This document shows, piece by piece, positions 1-6,659 of a DNA stretch of 30,059 bases. Every line of letters starts with the position of its first letter. The stretch's first letter is position 1. The DNA comes from a virus. The translations under genes were made by a program, and so were the position numbers. The stretch lies in the IMG/VR virus record IMGVR_UViG_3300032265_004047, positions 1-30,059 of that record. The stretch is one strand, 5' to 3'. The notes under the pieces are model-generated. The model saw nothing but the letters and a program-made list of their open reading frames with translations, did no database searches and was not told the origin of the DNA.

Positions 1-459
1 AGTTAAGCTTTTATTGGGCGTGCACCCATAATTGATTAATTTTGAGCGAATGTTACTGCTATTTATCTCTAAGTAGCAAAAATTTTTAGGAGCTTCTCTG
101 GCACAATTTTTGCCATAAAGAAAATTTGAAAAAGTTTCAAGAATACCCATATCTCTAATATTTAACTTTAATGTCACCCTATTGGAGTTAGAAGCGACAT
201 TTCCGTCAGCAAACAAAAATCCAAGAAAATAAGCCTTATCTTCTCGATCGATAGTATCAAAATAAGAATGATCAATAGCATTCTTTCTATTTATCTCATC
301 TTTTGTTTTGATGTGAATATTGTTTGCCTTTAATAACTTTAATATAGTGTGATGATCGCAACCTTTAACCTTTGCTATTTTGTAAGAAGATTTTCCTTCT
401 TTATATAAATAACAAATTTCTTCTCGATCTTTTTCATTAAAGACTATTCTAGCTGGCAT
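1..459 (-). CDS. LAGLIDADG-type homing endonuclease, 3' end cut off
   Basis: This gene starts with ATG at 459 and stays open for 153 codons to the window edge, so its C-terminus is missing. Residues about 8-50 (EEICYLYKEGKSSYKIAKVK and following) look like a helix-turn-helix. They are followed by KAYFLGFLFADG, a first LAGLIDADG motif whose acidic residue would bind metal. The last residues, LINYGCTPNKSL, closely match LIKLGCTPNKSL in the endonuclease at 1152-2171, so the two are paralogues. The product is expected to cut DNA at one long site and spread its own gene. No clear Shine-Dalgarno sequence precedes the ATG, which lies just after the stop of the upstream gene. The family call is firm; the target is unknown. 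Confidence 0.85.
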   Translation of the reverse strand, partial: MPARIVFNEKDREEICYLYKEGKSSYKIAKVKGCDHHTILKLLKANNIHIKTKDEINRKNAIDHSYFDTIDREDKAYFLGFLFADGNVASNSNRVTLKLNIRDMGILETFSNFLYGKNCAREAPKNFCYLEINSSNIRSKLINYGCTPNKSLT

Positions 460-462
460 ATG

Positions 463-1152
463 TTAATATAGAAGTAATTCGAGAAATGAATTAAGACTCG
501 TGGGAGGAGCTGTAACCATTGCAATTGCGGGGTGTTTTGGAGATGGTTTCCTAGTAGTAAACAGCCCTGATTCGCTAATGTAGAGATTGGCTCTAACTGG
601 ATATACCTGGTTTGTTTCTATGCGATCTGTTTGGTAAAACCCTCTAGAATACCAGACAGTAACTCTTCCGCTACCTAATGTAGAGTCGTCACCAGGAATG
701 TTAGATACATAGTATGTATAATTTACTACCGTGCGGATCGCATCCGGCACTCCTCCGCCCGTCAAATCAAAGTTTAGAGGCGTTCCCTTAATAAAGGTAA
801 TAACTCCGTTGGTCGGATTAAGCAATACATCTACCGTGCTAAGAAAGCTACTAGGAGTGACGTTAGGGTACTTTAGCTCCGCCTTGATATCCATTGGAGT
901 CACCGGACCCGATGGAGTCATATCTGGGTTGGATACTGGGACAATAATAATTTCATTCCAGGAGACGGCGCTGAATGCCCTGGTCTTGATGTCATCGATA
1001 ATTCCAATTGGAGCGATTCCTGAGCTAACGGTTGCCATGACTTGATTGCCGATAACGGTCAGTTCTGCCGCCATGCCTGGCTCAAATTCGGCAGAAGGGT
1101 CGCAAATGAAAGAAGCAGGAAGAGCGTTGGAGGTGTGTACTAATCGTAACAT
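463..1152 (-). CDS. putative virion protein, function unknown
   Basis: This is a 229-residue protein not recognised with certainty. It is predicted beta-rich, with many short alternating hydrophobic stretches, a proline-rich middle (residues about 75-100) and no membrane segment or signal peptide. The N-terminal part, with FEPGMAAELTVIGNQVMATV and GIAPIGIIDD, resembles small capsid-surface or decoration-type domains, but this is a weak impression. Its ATG overlaps the stop of the upstream endonuclease by one base (TAATG). A purine-rich AAGGG about 10 bases upstream lies inside the end of that endonuclease gene, so the endonuclease insertion seems to have kept or supplied the ribosome binding site. 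Its place after the protease-scaffold genes supports a head role. A tail or neck protein is an alternative. Confidence 0.6.
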   Translation of the reverse strand: MLRLVHTSNALPASFICDPSAEFEPGMAAELTVIGNQVMATVSSGIAPIGIIDDIKTRAFSAVSWNEIIIVPVSNPDMTPSGPVTPMDIKAELKYPNVTPSSFLSTVDVLLNPTNGVITFIKGTPLNFDLTGGGVPDAIRTVVNYTYYVSNIPGDDSTLGSGRVTVWYSRGFYQTDRIETNQVYPVRANLYISESGLFTTRKPSPKHPAIAMVTAPPTSLNSFLELLLY

Positions 1153-2171
1153 TATAAATTTTCCCTTAAAATTCTAGCAGCAAATGACTTATCAACTTTA
1201 ACTCCATTTTTATTTAAAATGACAGTAATGTTGCTTGGGCTGCAATTAAATTTTGCAGCTATTTCTTTGATAGTTGTACCGTTATTATATAACAAAACTA
1301 TTTCTTTCGCTTTGGAGCTAACTGCTTTTTCTCTCGTATATGAATTGTTTTTAATTGTTTCTACCTTCTTTTTCTTTAAAATAGAGTAAACAGATCTTGC
1401 ATTGCAATTCATTAATTGAGCTACTTTTCTTTTGCTATTGCCATTAATATATAAAGATATTGCTAAGTTTTCATCTAGTTTAAAGCTGCTCCTGCTAGAA
1501 AATTTACTTTGCAGAGAGTTGTTAGAAATTTGATTCTGGAACTCTAGATATTTGTTATATTTACGTTCCATGTAAATTGACGCATCGCAATATAACCAAT
1601 CTAGTAGTTTCTTGAGTTGTAAGCTTCCGCCCACTGAAAGAGTTTGAGTTATATCGTTTCTCCGGCTTCTATCTGTTGTTTTAATGTAACAATTAATATT
1701 TAATTTATCTTTTAATATTTGAGATAGTTGTTGGCAAAAATTTTTAGTGGAAACAATCGCCCAAGAAAAATCTTTTCTGTTGGTTTTGGTTATTGTGAAT
1801 GAGATACTGCCGTCTCCATCGCTATACCCTCGAATAAAATGAGGAATTAACTGCTCTGACACTTGATTGAGAGAGGGAAATATTAAGGTTAATGATTTAT
1901 TAGGAGTGCATCCTAATTTGATTAATTGCTGACAAATTGCCGCTCTATTGATTCTAAAGTAGCAATATCTACCCTGAGTAATTTTGATTGGAGTGGAGGG
2001 AGAGATTAAGTTTTTTAATTTTTCTAAAATAGAGATATCTTGTTGATGCAATTTTAAAGTTGCACAATTATCAGAAATTCCACCATCAGAATAAAGAAAT
2101 CCTAAAAAATAAGCTTTTTCTTCTGAATCAATTTGTTCGAAAAAATGATCGTTCACGTCAAAATATTTCAT
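1152..2171 (-). CDS. LAGLIDADG homing endonuclease with C-terminal helix-turn-helix repeats
   Basis: This is a 339-residue free-standing homing endonuclease. It has two LAGLIDADG motifs: residues about 21-31 (YFLGFLYSDGG) and about 111-122 (HFIRGYSDGDGS), so one chain could form both halves of the active site. After the catalytic region come two helix-turn-helix-like segments, around residues 232-265 (AISLYINGNSKRKVAQLMNC) and 287-325 (EIVLLYNNGTTIKEIAAKFN), probably for DNA recognition. Its stop overlaps the ATG of the next gene by one base. A hairpin that looks like a terminator lies just upstream, and no good Shine-Dalgarno sequence is visible, so expression may be low. The partial gene at the window start is a relative with its helix-turn-helix at the other end. 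Confidence 0.9.
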   Translation of the reverse strand: MKYFDVNDHFFEQIDSEEKAYFLGFLYSDGGISDNCATLKLHQQDISILEKLKNLISPSTPIKITQGRYCYFRINRAAICQQLIKLGCTPNKSLTLIFPSLNQVSEQLIPHFIRGYSDGDGSISFTITKTNRKDFSWAIVSTKNFCQQLSQILKDKLNINCYIKTTDRSRRNDITQTLSVGGSLQLKKLLDWLYCDASIYMERKYNKYLEFQNQISNNSLQSKFSSRSSFKLDENLAISLYINGNSKRKVAQLMNCNARSVYSILKKKKVETIKNNSYTREKAVSSKAKEIVLLYNNGTTIKEIAAKFNCSPSNITVILNKNGVKVDKSFAARILRENL

Positions 2172-2191
2172 GAGTAATTCTTAGAAAGCAA

Positions 2192-2219
2192 AAACCCAAC
2201 CTGGGTGAAGGTTGGGTTT
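2192..2219 (-). terminator. candidate intrinsic terminator
   Basis: Bases 2192-2201 and 2210-2219 are perfect 10-base inverted repeats (AAACCCAACC / GGTTGGGTTT) around an 8-base loop. Read on the minus strand, the stem is followed by TTTTTGCTTTC. It lies 5 bases after the stop of the 2224 ORF and 21 bases before the ATG of the LAGLIDADG gene, a natural place to end the head-gene transcript. A role as a translational or RNA-stability element is also possible. Confidence 0.65.
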
Positions 2220-2223
2220 GCGC

Positions 2224-2478
2224 TCACGCTTCTTCTTCGAAATCATCTGCGTCGAGACGATTAAAATCTTTTCTAGAAAAAACAGTACCGGTTTCTTTTA
2301 AATTAGAAACTAATTTATTTTTATTATTTTTTAGATGATTAGAGTCGCTCTCTTCAAATAAATCAGGATACTCCTCTTGAAGTATTTTTAATATTTCTCT
2401 AGATTGTTCTTCTAGAGGGCGATCTTGCAAATGACGAACGAATCTATTAATTTCCTGGTCTTCTGAATCAATTAAACT
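2224..2478 (-). CDS. acidic C-terminal ORF, probably expressed by -1 frameshift from the gene at 2472-2978
   Basis: This reading frame has no ATG. The only possible conventional start is a TTG at 2430, with no ribosome binding site. The frame is open from 2478 and directly continues the upstream gene in the -1 frame at a nine-A run (2478-2486). A slip there gives ...KKKSLIDSEDQE and adds 84 residues, for a product of about 251 residues. The segment is charged and helical and ends in DDFEEEA; no known domain was recognised. Alternatives are independent translation from TTG, or a miscounted homopolymer in the assembly (ten A would simply fuse the genes). A terminator-like hairpin follows the stop. 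Confidence 0.6.
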   Translation of the reverse strand, partial: SLIDSEDQEINRFVRHLQDRPLEEQSREILKILQEEYPDLFEESDSNHLKNNKNKLVSNLKETGTVFSRKDFNRLDADDFEEEA

Positions 2479-2490
2479 TTTTTTTTAGAG
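2470..2490 (-). promoter_or_regulatory. candidate -1 slippage site (A9), second copy
   Basis: Bases 2478-2486 read as nine A on the minus strand, in the zero frame AAA AAA AAA GTT TAA. This contains the ribosomal slippery heptamer A_AAA_AAA. It also reaches the run length at which bacterial RNA polymerase is known to slip. A -1 change reads AGT TTA ATT and joins the next ORF. No strong downstream hairpin or upstream Shine-Dalgarno-like stimulator was seen. Confidence 0.5.
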
Positions 2491-2978
2491 GAGGCGTAGG
2501 AACTAAAAGATTCTTCATGTGGTCTTCCTCCCTCAGCTTCAAAAACTTCAACCTCGTTCTCTCCTATAGGTGAAACTCCTAATTTCTGTAACTCTGAATG
2601 AAAGAATTCTTCTAATTCGTTTAATTGAATCTTGTTTAGGTGCTTCATTTGATCAGATAGCATTTTCTTTAAATTTTCAATGCTAACAATCTCGACACCG
2701 TTAACTGTTTCTACCATGTGTTTAGGAATGCCTTCAACTGGAGTATCTAATATTTCCGTTACAGCAGAGTCATCTTCCGCAAGAGATTCGAGTAACTCGG
2801 TGACAACTTCGGCTTGTGCATGCAAACCTGTATCGTCAAGAATTTCGGCGGCAGCGTTTAAATAATCAGCAGCTTTGGCAATTTTATTAAAGCTGTGTTG
2901 ATTTTCAGCCTGATTTGCCACTAGCTGTTTGCTCATTTCATTCATTAATTCTTGTTCAAAGCTGCTGATTTTAAACAT
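2472..2978 (-). CDS. helical head-associated protein with recurrent LD-x2-GL motif
   Basis: This is a 168-residue, acidic, mostly helical protein of unknown function. Residues about 31-70 carry the motif YLNAAAEILDDTGLHAQAEV plus VTELLESLAED. Versions of the same pattern occur in the proteins at 3519-4217, 26425-28215 and 29357-30058. The ATG at 2978 has a good ribosome binding site (AAAGGAAAC). The last codons are AAA AAA AAA GTT TAA. The nine-A run allows a -1 slip into the ORF that ends at 2224, so this may be the short form of a two-product gene. It sits in the head-assembly cluster downstream of the protease-scaffold gene. Confidence 0.75.
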   Translation of the reverse strand: MFKISSFEQELMNEMSKQLVANQAENQHSFNKIAKAADYLNAAAEILDDTGLHAQAEVVTELLESLAEDDSAVTEILDTPVEGIPKHMVETVNGVEIVSIENLKKMLSDQMKHLNKIQLNELEEFFHSELQKLGVSPIGENEVEVFEAEGGRPHEESFSSYASSKKKV

Positions 2979-3000
2979 TATTGTTTCCTTTTATTTATTA

Positions 3001-3525
3001 TTATTTTCCAGAAAATCCTGGGGTTGGTCTTCTTTGACCTTGGGGTGCTTGAGGCGCCTGAGATGTTTGAGGTAGGTTTCCTAAAACGCCATTAAGGAAT
3101 GGCAATGTTTGTCCAGCTATTCCTGCCATTTGCCCTACCATATCCACTGGGCTGATCCTTCCTGAAGGGACTGATTGTGTTTGAGCTGACGGCGCCGTTC
3201 CTGGAATCATTCCGGGAAGAATCCTTGGAAGCAATTGAGGTAATTGACCTAAAATTATTCCAGAGGTAATATCGGGGAGATCAGTAGGGTTTGGTATTGG
3301 TAATTTATCACCGGCAGAGTTAACTTGAGAGGCGAGCATTTTTGAAATATCTTCAAATATTTTTTGTGGATTAATCTGCCCTCCGGAAATTATTGATGTG
3401 ATCATTTTAGATATGGAATCAACTGAGATAGATATATCCGGGAATGACCCATATTTAAATGTGACATTCCCGTTATTATATGCTATTTTCCAAGAGGGCA
3501 ACTCTTGCGCTTTTTTATTTAGACT
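3001..3525 (-). CDS. Gly/Pro/Gln-rich C-terminal ORF, probably expressed by -1 frameshift from the gene at 3519-4217
   Basis: This frame has no ATG near its 5' end; the first possible start is a TTG at 3501 without a ribosome binding site. It is open from 3525 and continues the upstream Cys-rich gene in the -1 frame at a nine-A run, giving ...KKKSLNKKAQELPSWK. The added segment is about 174 residues. It begins with a short beta-like stretch (WKIAYNNGNVTFKYGSFPDI), then a helical part, then a Pro/Gln/Gly-rich tail (SQAPQAPQGQRRPTPGF). No family was recognised. The fused product would be about 405 residues. Separate initiation at TTG, or an assembly homopolymer error, are alternatives. Confidence 0.6.
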   Translation of the reverse strand, partial: SLNKKAQELPSWKIAYNNGNVTFKYGSFPDISISVDSISKMITSIISGGQINPQKIFEDISKMLASQVNSAGDKLPIPNPTDLPDITSGIILGQLPQLLPRILPGMIPGTAPSAQTQSVPSGRISPVDMVGQMAGIAGQTLPFLNGVLGNLPQTSQAPQAPQGQRRPTPGFSGK

Positions 3526-3537
3526 TTTTTTTTACCT
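3517..3537 (-). promoter_or_regulatory. candidate -1 slippage site (A9), first copy
   Basis: Bases 3525-3533 are nine A on the minus strand, in frame as GGT AAA AAA AAA GTC TAA. Slipping by -1 reads AGT CTA AAT and enters the open frame that ends at 3001. The sequence around the slip is nearly the same as at 2478-2486. These two were the only runs of nine A or T found by eye in the window. Confidence 0.5.
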
Positions 3538-4217
3538 TTTTCTTTTTTAGCTTTCTCTGCTTTTTCGCGAAGCATCTTCATTCTTTCTTTCATGGTCATC
3601 TTCTTTTTAGCTTTGGGAGCCGAAGAAGTTGACTTAGAAGTGGAGGAAGTTGATTTAGAAGTAGAGGAAGTTGATTTAGAGCTAGAGTCCTCTTTCTTTA
3701 AATTAACTTTACCTTTTTTAGCTTCGGAAACGAGAGTGGCAATCTTAAGGGTTAACTCAGAAGCCTTGGATAGACCAGCGTAATCGAGAGCGGCAGAGGC
3801 TGTGAGAAGATCCTGCATAGCAGAGTCAACTGCAGTAGCCATCTTGTGCTCTTCGTCCGCCCAAGACATATCATGGTCTTCGTGAGATACATCATTGTCA
3901 TCGGCTTTGTGGCAGGTGCATGGCTTTTTCTTGCATCCAGCGCAAACGCCACGGGCATCATTGGCATCGTCAGCCATCATGCTATCGCCGCACATACACT
4001 TGTCGCCATCTTCGCCGCAGCTAGAGCACATTTTGTGCGATACATTGTTGTCGTCTGCATAACCACAGGAGCATTGATCCATTGATTTCATACAGCTTGA
4101 ACACGATTCGCCTTCATGCCTATAGGCTTTTTTGAAAAGCGAAGCGTGTTCCTTGCTGTTAAGAACTTGGTTCATGCTGCTAGCTACTAAATCTCCGATA
4201 TTATTTTTCATGTTCAT
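3519..4217 (-). CDS. Cys-rich protein with three CxxC/CxC clusters and Lys/Ser tail
   Basis: This protein is up to 232 residues long. The first ATG (4217) lies only 2 bases after GGAGAT, while the second ATG (4211) is 8 bases away, so translation probably starts at 4211 (MKNNIGDL). Residues about 39-102 hold three metal-binding-like clusters: CSSCMKSMDQCSC, CSSCGEDGDKCMC and CAGCKKKPCTC. They are separated by repeats of ADD-x-N-x-VS type. A helical segment follows (DLLTASAALDYAGLSKASEL), which matches the motif in several neighbouring proteins. Then come three 21-base repeats (3625-3687) coding STSSTSK-like units and a very basic end, GKKKV. Zinc binding is inferred from cysteine spacing only. 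The gene ends in the same A9 slip sequence as the next gene. Confidence 0.75.
   Translation of the reverse strand: MNMKNNIGDLVASSMNQVLNSKEHASLFKKAYRHEGESCSSCMKSMDQCSCGYADDNNVSHKMCSSCGEDGDKCMCGDSMMADDANDARGVCAGCKKKPCTCHKADDNDVSHEDHDMSWADEEHKMATAVDSAMQDLLTASAALDYAGLSKASELTLKIATLVSEAKKGKVNLKKEDSSSKSTSSTSKSTSSTSKSTSSAPKAKKKMTMKERMKMLREKAEKAKKEKGKKKV
3625..3687. repeat. three tandem 21-base repeats in a coding region
   Basis: Units 3625-3645, 3646-3666 and 3667-3687 are near-identical, differing at a few bases, and encode Ser/Thr/Lys repeats in the tail of the Cys-rich protein. The unit length is a multiple of three, so changes in copy number keep the frame. Confidence 0.9.
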
Positions 4218-4235
4218 ATCTCCTTTTAGTAACTA

Positions 4236-6659
4236 TCAAAACATTCTGCGGTTAGATTTTGAGAAAGCGCCAACGAGTTGCGAGTAAAGGTCTTCGTTAG
4301 TAGCTTGTGTATAAACGTCTCCGCCGCCAATGAGACCAACTTGAGGTACATTGACCGAAGCTTGTTTGCTCATGGTGGGCTTATGACGAGCGACAACTCT
4401 CTTGAGAGAGTCAAAGCTCTCGTCATTAAACTTCATGATTTCTTCTACTTGAGCCGAGACCGCTTCACGGTCGTTGAGGCAGAGCCCACGGTCAACCATT
4501 TCATAAGCTAGTTCATAGGCACGAGCAAGTTTGACACGGTAGGTTTCTTTTTCTTCTTCGGCTTTGGCAGCAGCAGCTTCTTTGAGAAGTTCGTTGGCGA
4601 ATTCTTTGCCACCGTCTACTTGACCGTAGTAATCGCGGTAGTATTTGGCGGTTTCGGCATCGAGACCTTCGGCTACGAGAGAATCGAGGTCATTGACATC
4701 AAGCTTGCCTTCGGAAACGAGGCGGTGGATGACTTCAGCTTCTTTGCGAACCTTGGGAGAAGCTGTGGCAACTTCCATCATCGCTTTGTGTTGTTCTTTG
4801 AGATCTTCGACGTGAGCATGGTCACCCTCAACTTTAACATCAAGTTGTGTAGTGAATCCGCCCTTGGGGTGAGCTTCGTCGAGAATGGGAGAAGTTTCCA
4901 TCATATCGGCAGCAAGTTTGGCGCGATAGGCGGCGCGGCCTTCTTTGGTATTAAGAGAGGCAACTACGTTAAGTTGATCTCCAGCCTTTAATTGATCCGC
5001 TACGTTTCTTACATCAGCTGGTTTAGCAGTGACGCTAACGTTATTGGTGTCATCTGCCATCATGTGATGAGAGGAAGATCCCATGCCAGAGGAAGATTCC
5101 ATATCAGAAGCTTCGTCATTATCGGGTTTAGATGACTCTTCTGAAGACATTTCTTCTAATCTTCCCAAAGCTTTTCCAGCAAGACCGGAGATTTCTTCTG
5201 ATTCTCCAGAAATTTGATCGAGAAGATTGCGAAGTTCGTCGGAAGAACTTCCTTCTCCTAGTTCGTCGGAAGAACTTCCTTCTCCTACGTGCATTTCTTG
5301 AGCGAATTTGCGCATTTCAGCTTCTGCTTCGGCACGCTTGACCATCGCTTCGGTGCCACGAGCGTACTTAACGAAAGCGCCCATGAGTTTGTAGGTGTCT
5401 GCAATTGATTTCTTGGCTTCGGAGAAAGCCTCAGAAACTAAACCAGAAACAAACTTAGCGTTGGCAGGATTAACTGAACCGCTGCCGTACATGTTGCCAA
5501 TGATTTCGAGTTCGTCACGGTGATCTTTGAGCTCCGCAATCGCCTCTTTAACAGAAGAGATGAGAGCGCCATTAAGCTCTTTTCTCATGTTGGCGAGAGT
5601 GCGAAGTTCAGCAGAAGCTGTTTTACCAGCAGGAGCGCTAGATTCTTCACCAGTGAGACCTTCAAGAGCTCCCATTTCGGCTTTTTCACCAGTGAGGGCG
5701 CGAAGAGCTTCAACGAGGTCGCTAGAGAGATCGCGAATCTTGGTAGCTAATTCCATCGCAACTTCGGCTGGGTCGCCTTCTTTAGAAGCAACTTCCTCTT
5801 CAGCGCCGGGGGCTTTTTCTTCCATGCCAGGAGCAGCGGCTTCCATGCCAGGGGCGGCAGGGGCAGCAGGAGCGGCAGGGGCGGCAGGAGCTTCGACGGC
5901 AGGAGCGGCTTGACCACCCTTGAAGAGTTGCTTAACTGATTGAACGCCGCTGGTCTTTACAGTCTCGATGAGTTTGCCGCCGAAATCCTTGGTGGCAATC
6001 GAGTTGTACATGAGACCGGCTTTGTTGCCGGAGATTTCGTTGACAGAGGCGGTGAGGACGAGTTTATCGCCCATGAAAACGTTCCAGCGGCTCTCGCCAG
6101 CGTTGAAAGAACCATCATCATTCGCCGCTTTGACGAATTGCGCTTTGAGTGCACCTGCGCGACGAAGCATTTCTTTGCGCTTGAGTTCGTCTTTTTCTTT
6201 AACAGATTCGGGGCTGGGGTGTAAGCCATCAACTTCGCCAACTTCGGGGAAGGGCTTTTGACCAACCATTTGCTTGTCCTGTTGGCGAACTTTCATCGCA
6301 AGAGGATCAGGAGTGTATTTTACTTTGCCCGGAGTAGGCTCGTTACCTTCACCGCCGCCTTGGAAATAGGCATTTTTGCGGTTTTCGAGAGCCTCTTTGG
6401 CAAGAGCGACCGCCGCTTGGCGACGGAGAGAGCGCTCTTCCGCTTCAGCGCGAGCAAGAAGTTTCTTGCGGTCGAGATCGCCAGGGAAAAGTTCATCAGT
6501 GGCACCCATGTCATCGACGAACATTTGCTTGTCACCATCGGTGCGCATTTTTTCATTGAGTGGGTCCGCTGTGTACTTAGGCTTACCAGGGGTTGGTTCA
6601 TTGACGCCACCGGCACCTTGATAATAAGCAGCTTTGTTCATACGAGTATTTCCAGACAT
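4236..6659 (-). CDS. possible nested scaffold product from an internal start
   Basis: The ATG at 6659 (residue 405 of the protease gene, MSGNTRMNKAAYY) is preceded by AGAGGAAAAC, a good Shine-Dalgarno sequence at normal spacing. This would give an 807-residue product in the same frame that lacks the protease domain. The same design is established for phage lambda C/Nu3, where the scaffold is made from within the protease gene. DNA downstream of this start appears richer in G and C than the stretch just upstream, which fits two genes that became fused. Translation from this site is an inference. Confidence 0.55.
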   Translation of the reverse strand: MSGNTRMNKAAYYQGAGGVNEPTPGKPKYTADPLNEKMRTDGDKQMFVDDMGATDELFPGDLDRKKLLARAEAEERSLRRQAAVALAKEALENRKNAYFQGGGEGNEPTPGKVKYTPDPLAMKVRQQDKQMVGQKPFPEVGEVDGLHPSPESVKEKDELKRKEMLRRAGALKAQFVKAANDDGSFNAGESRWNVFMGDKLVLTASVNEISGNKAGLMYNSIATKDFGGKLIETVKTSGVQSVKQLFKGGQAAPAVEAPAAPAAPAAPAAPGMEAAAPGMEEKAPGAEEEVASKEGDPAEVAMELATKIRDLSSDLVEALRALTGEKAEMGALEGLTGEESSAPAGKTASAELRTLANMRKELNGALISSVKEAIAELKDHRDELEIIGNMYGSGSVNPANAKFVSGLVSEAFSEAKKSIADTYKLMGAFVKYARGTEAMVKRAEAEAEMRKFAQEMHVGEGSSSDELGEGSSSDELRNLLDQISGESEEISGLAGKALGRLEEMSSEESSKPDNDEASDMESSSGMGSSSHHMMADDTNNVSVTAKPADVRNVADQLKAGDQLNVVASLNTKEGRAAYRAKLAADMMETSPILDEAHPKGGFTTQLDVKVEGDHAHVEDLKEQHKAMMEVATASPKVRKEAEVIHRLVSEGKLDVNDLDSLVAEGLDAETAKYYRDYYGQVDGGKEFANELLKEAAAAKAEEEKETYRVKLARAYELAYEMVDRGLCLNDREAVSAQVEEIMKFNDESFDSLKRVVARHKPTMSKQASVNVPQVGLIGGGDVYTQATNEDLYSQLVGAFSKSNRRMF

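Noticed and set aside
463-1152. Major capsid protein
   Set aside because: Only 229 residues, and no HK97-type pattern was recognised; the capsid gene probably lies beyond base 1.
5527-5913. Plus-strand Ala/Ser-rich ORFs over the scaffold region
   Set aside because: Low-complexity shadow of the minus-strand gene, no known motif and no start signal.
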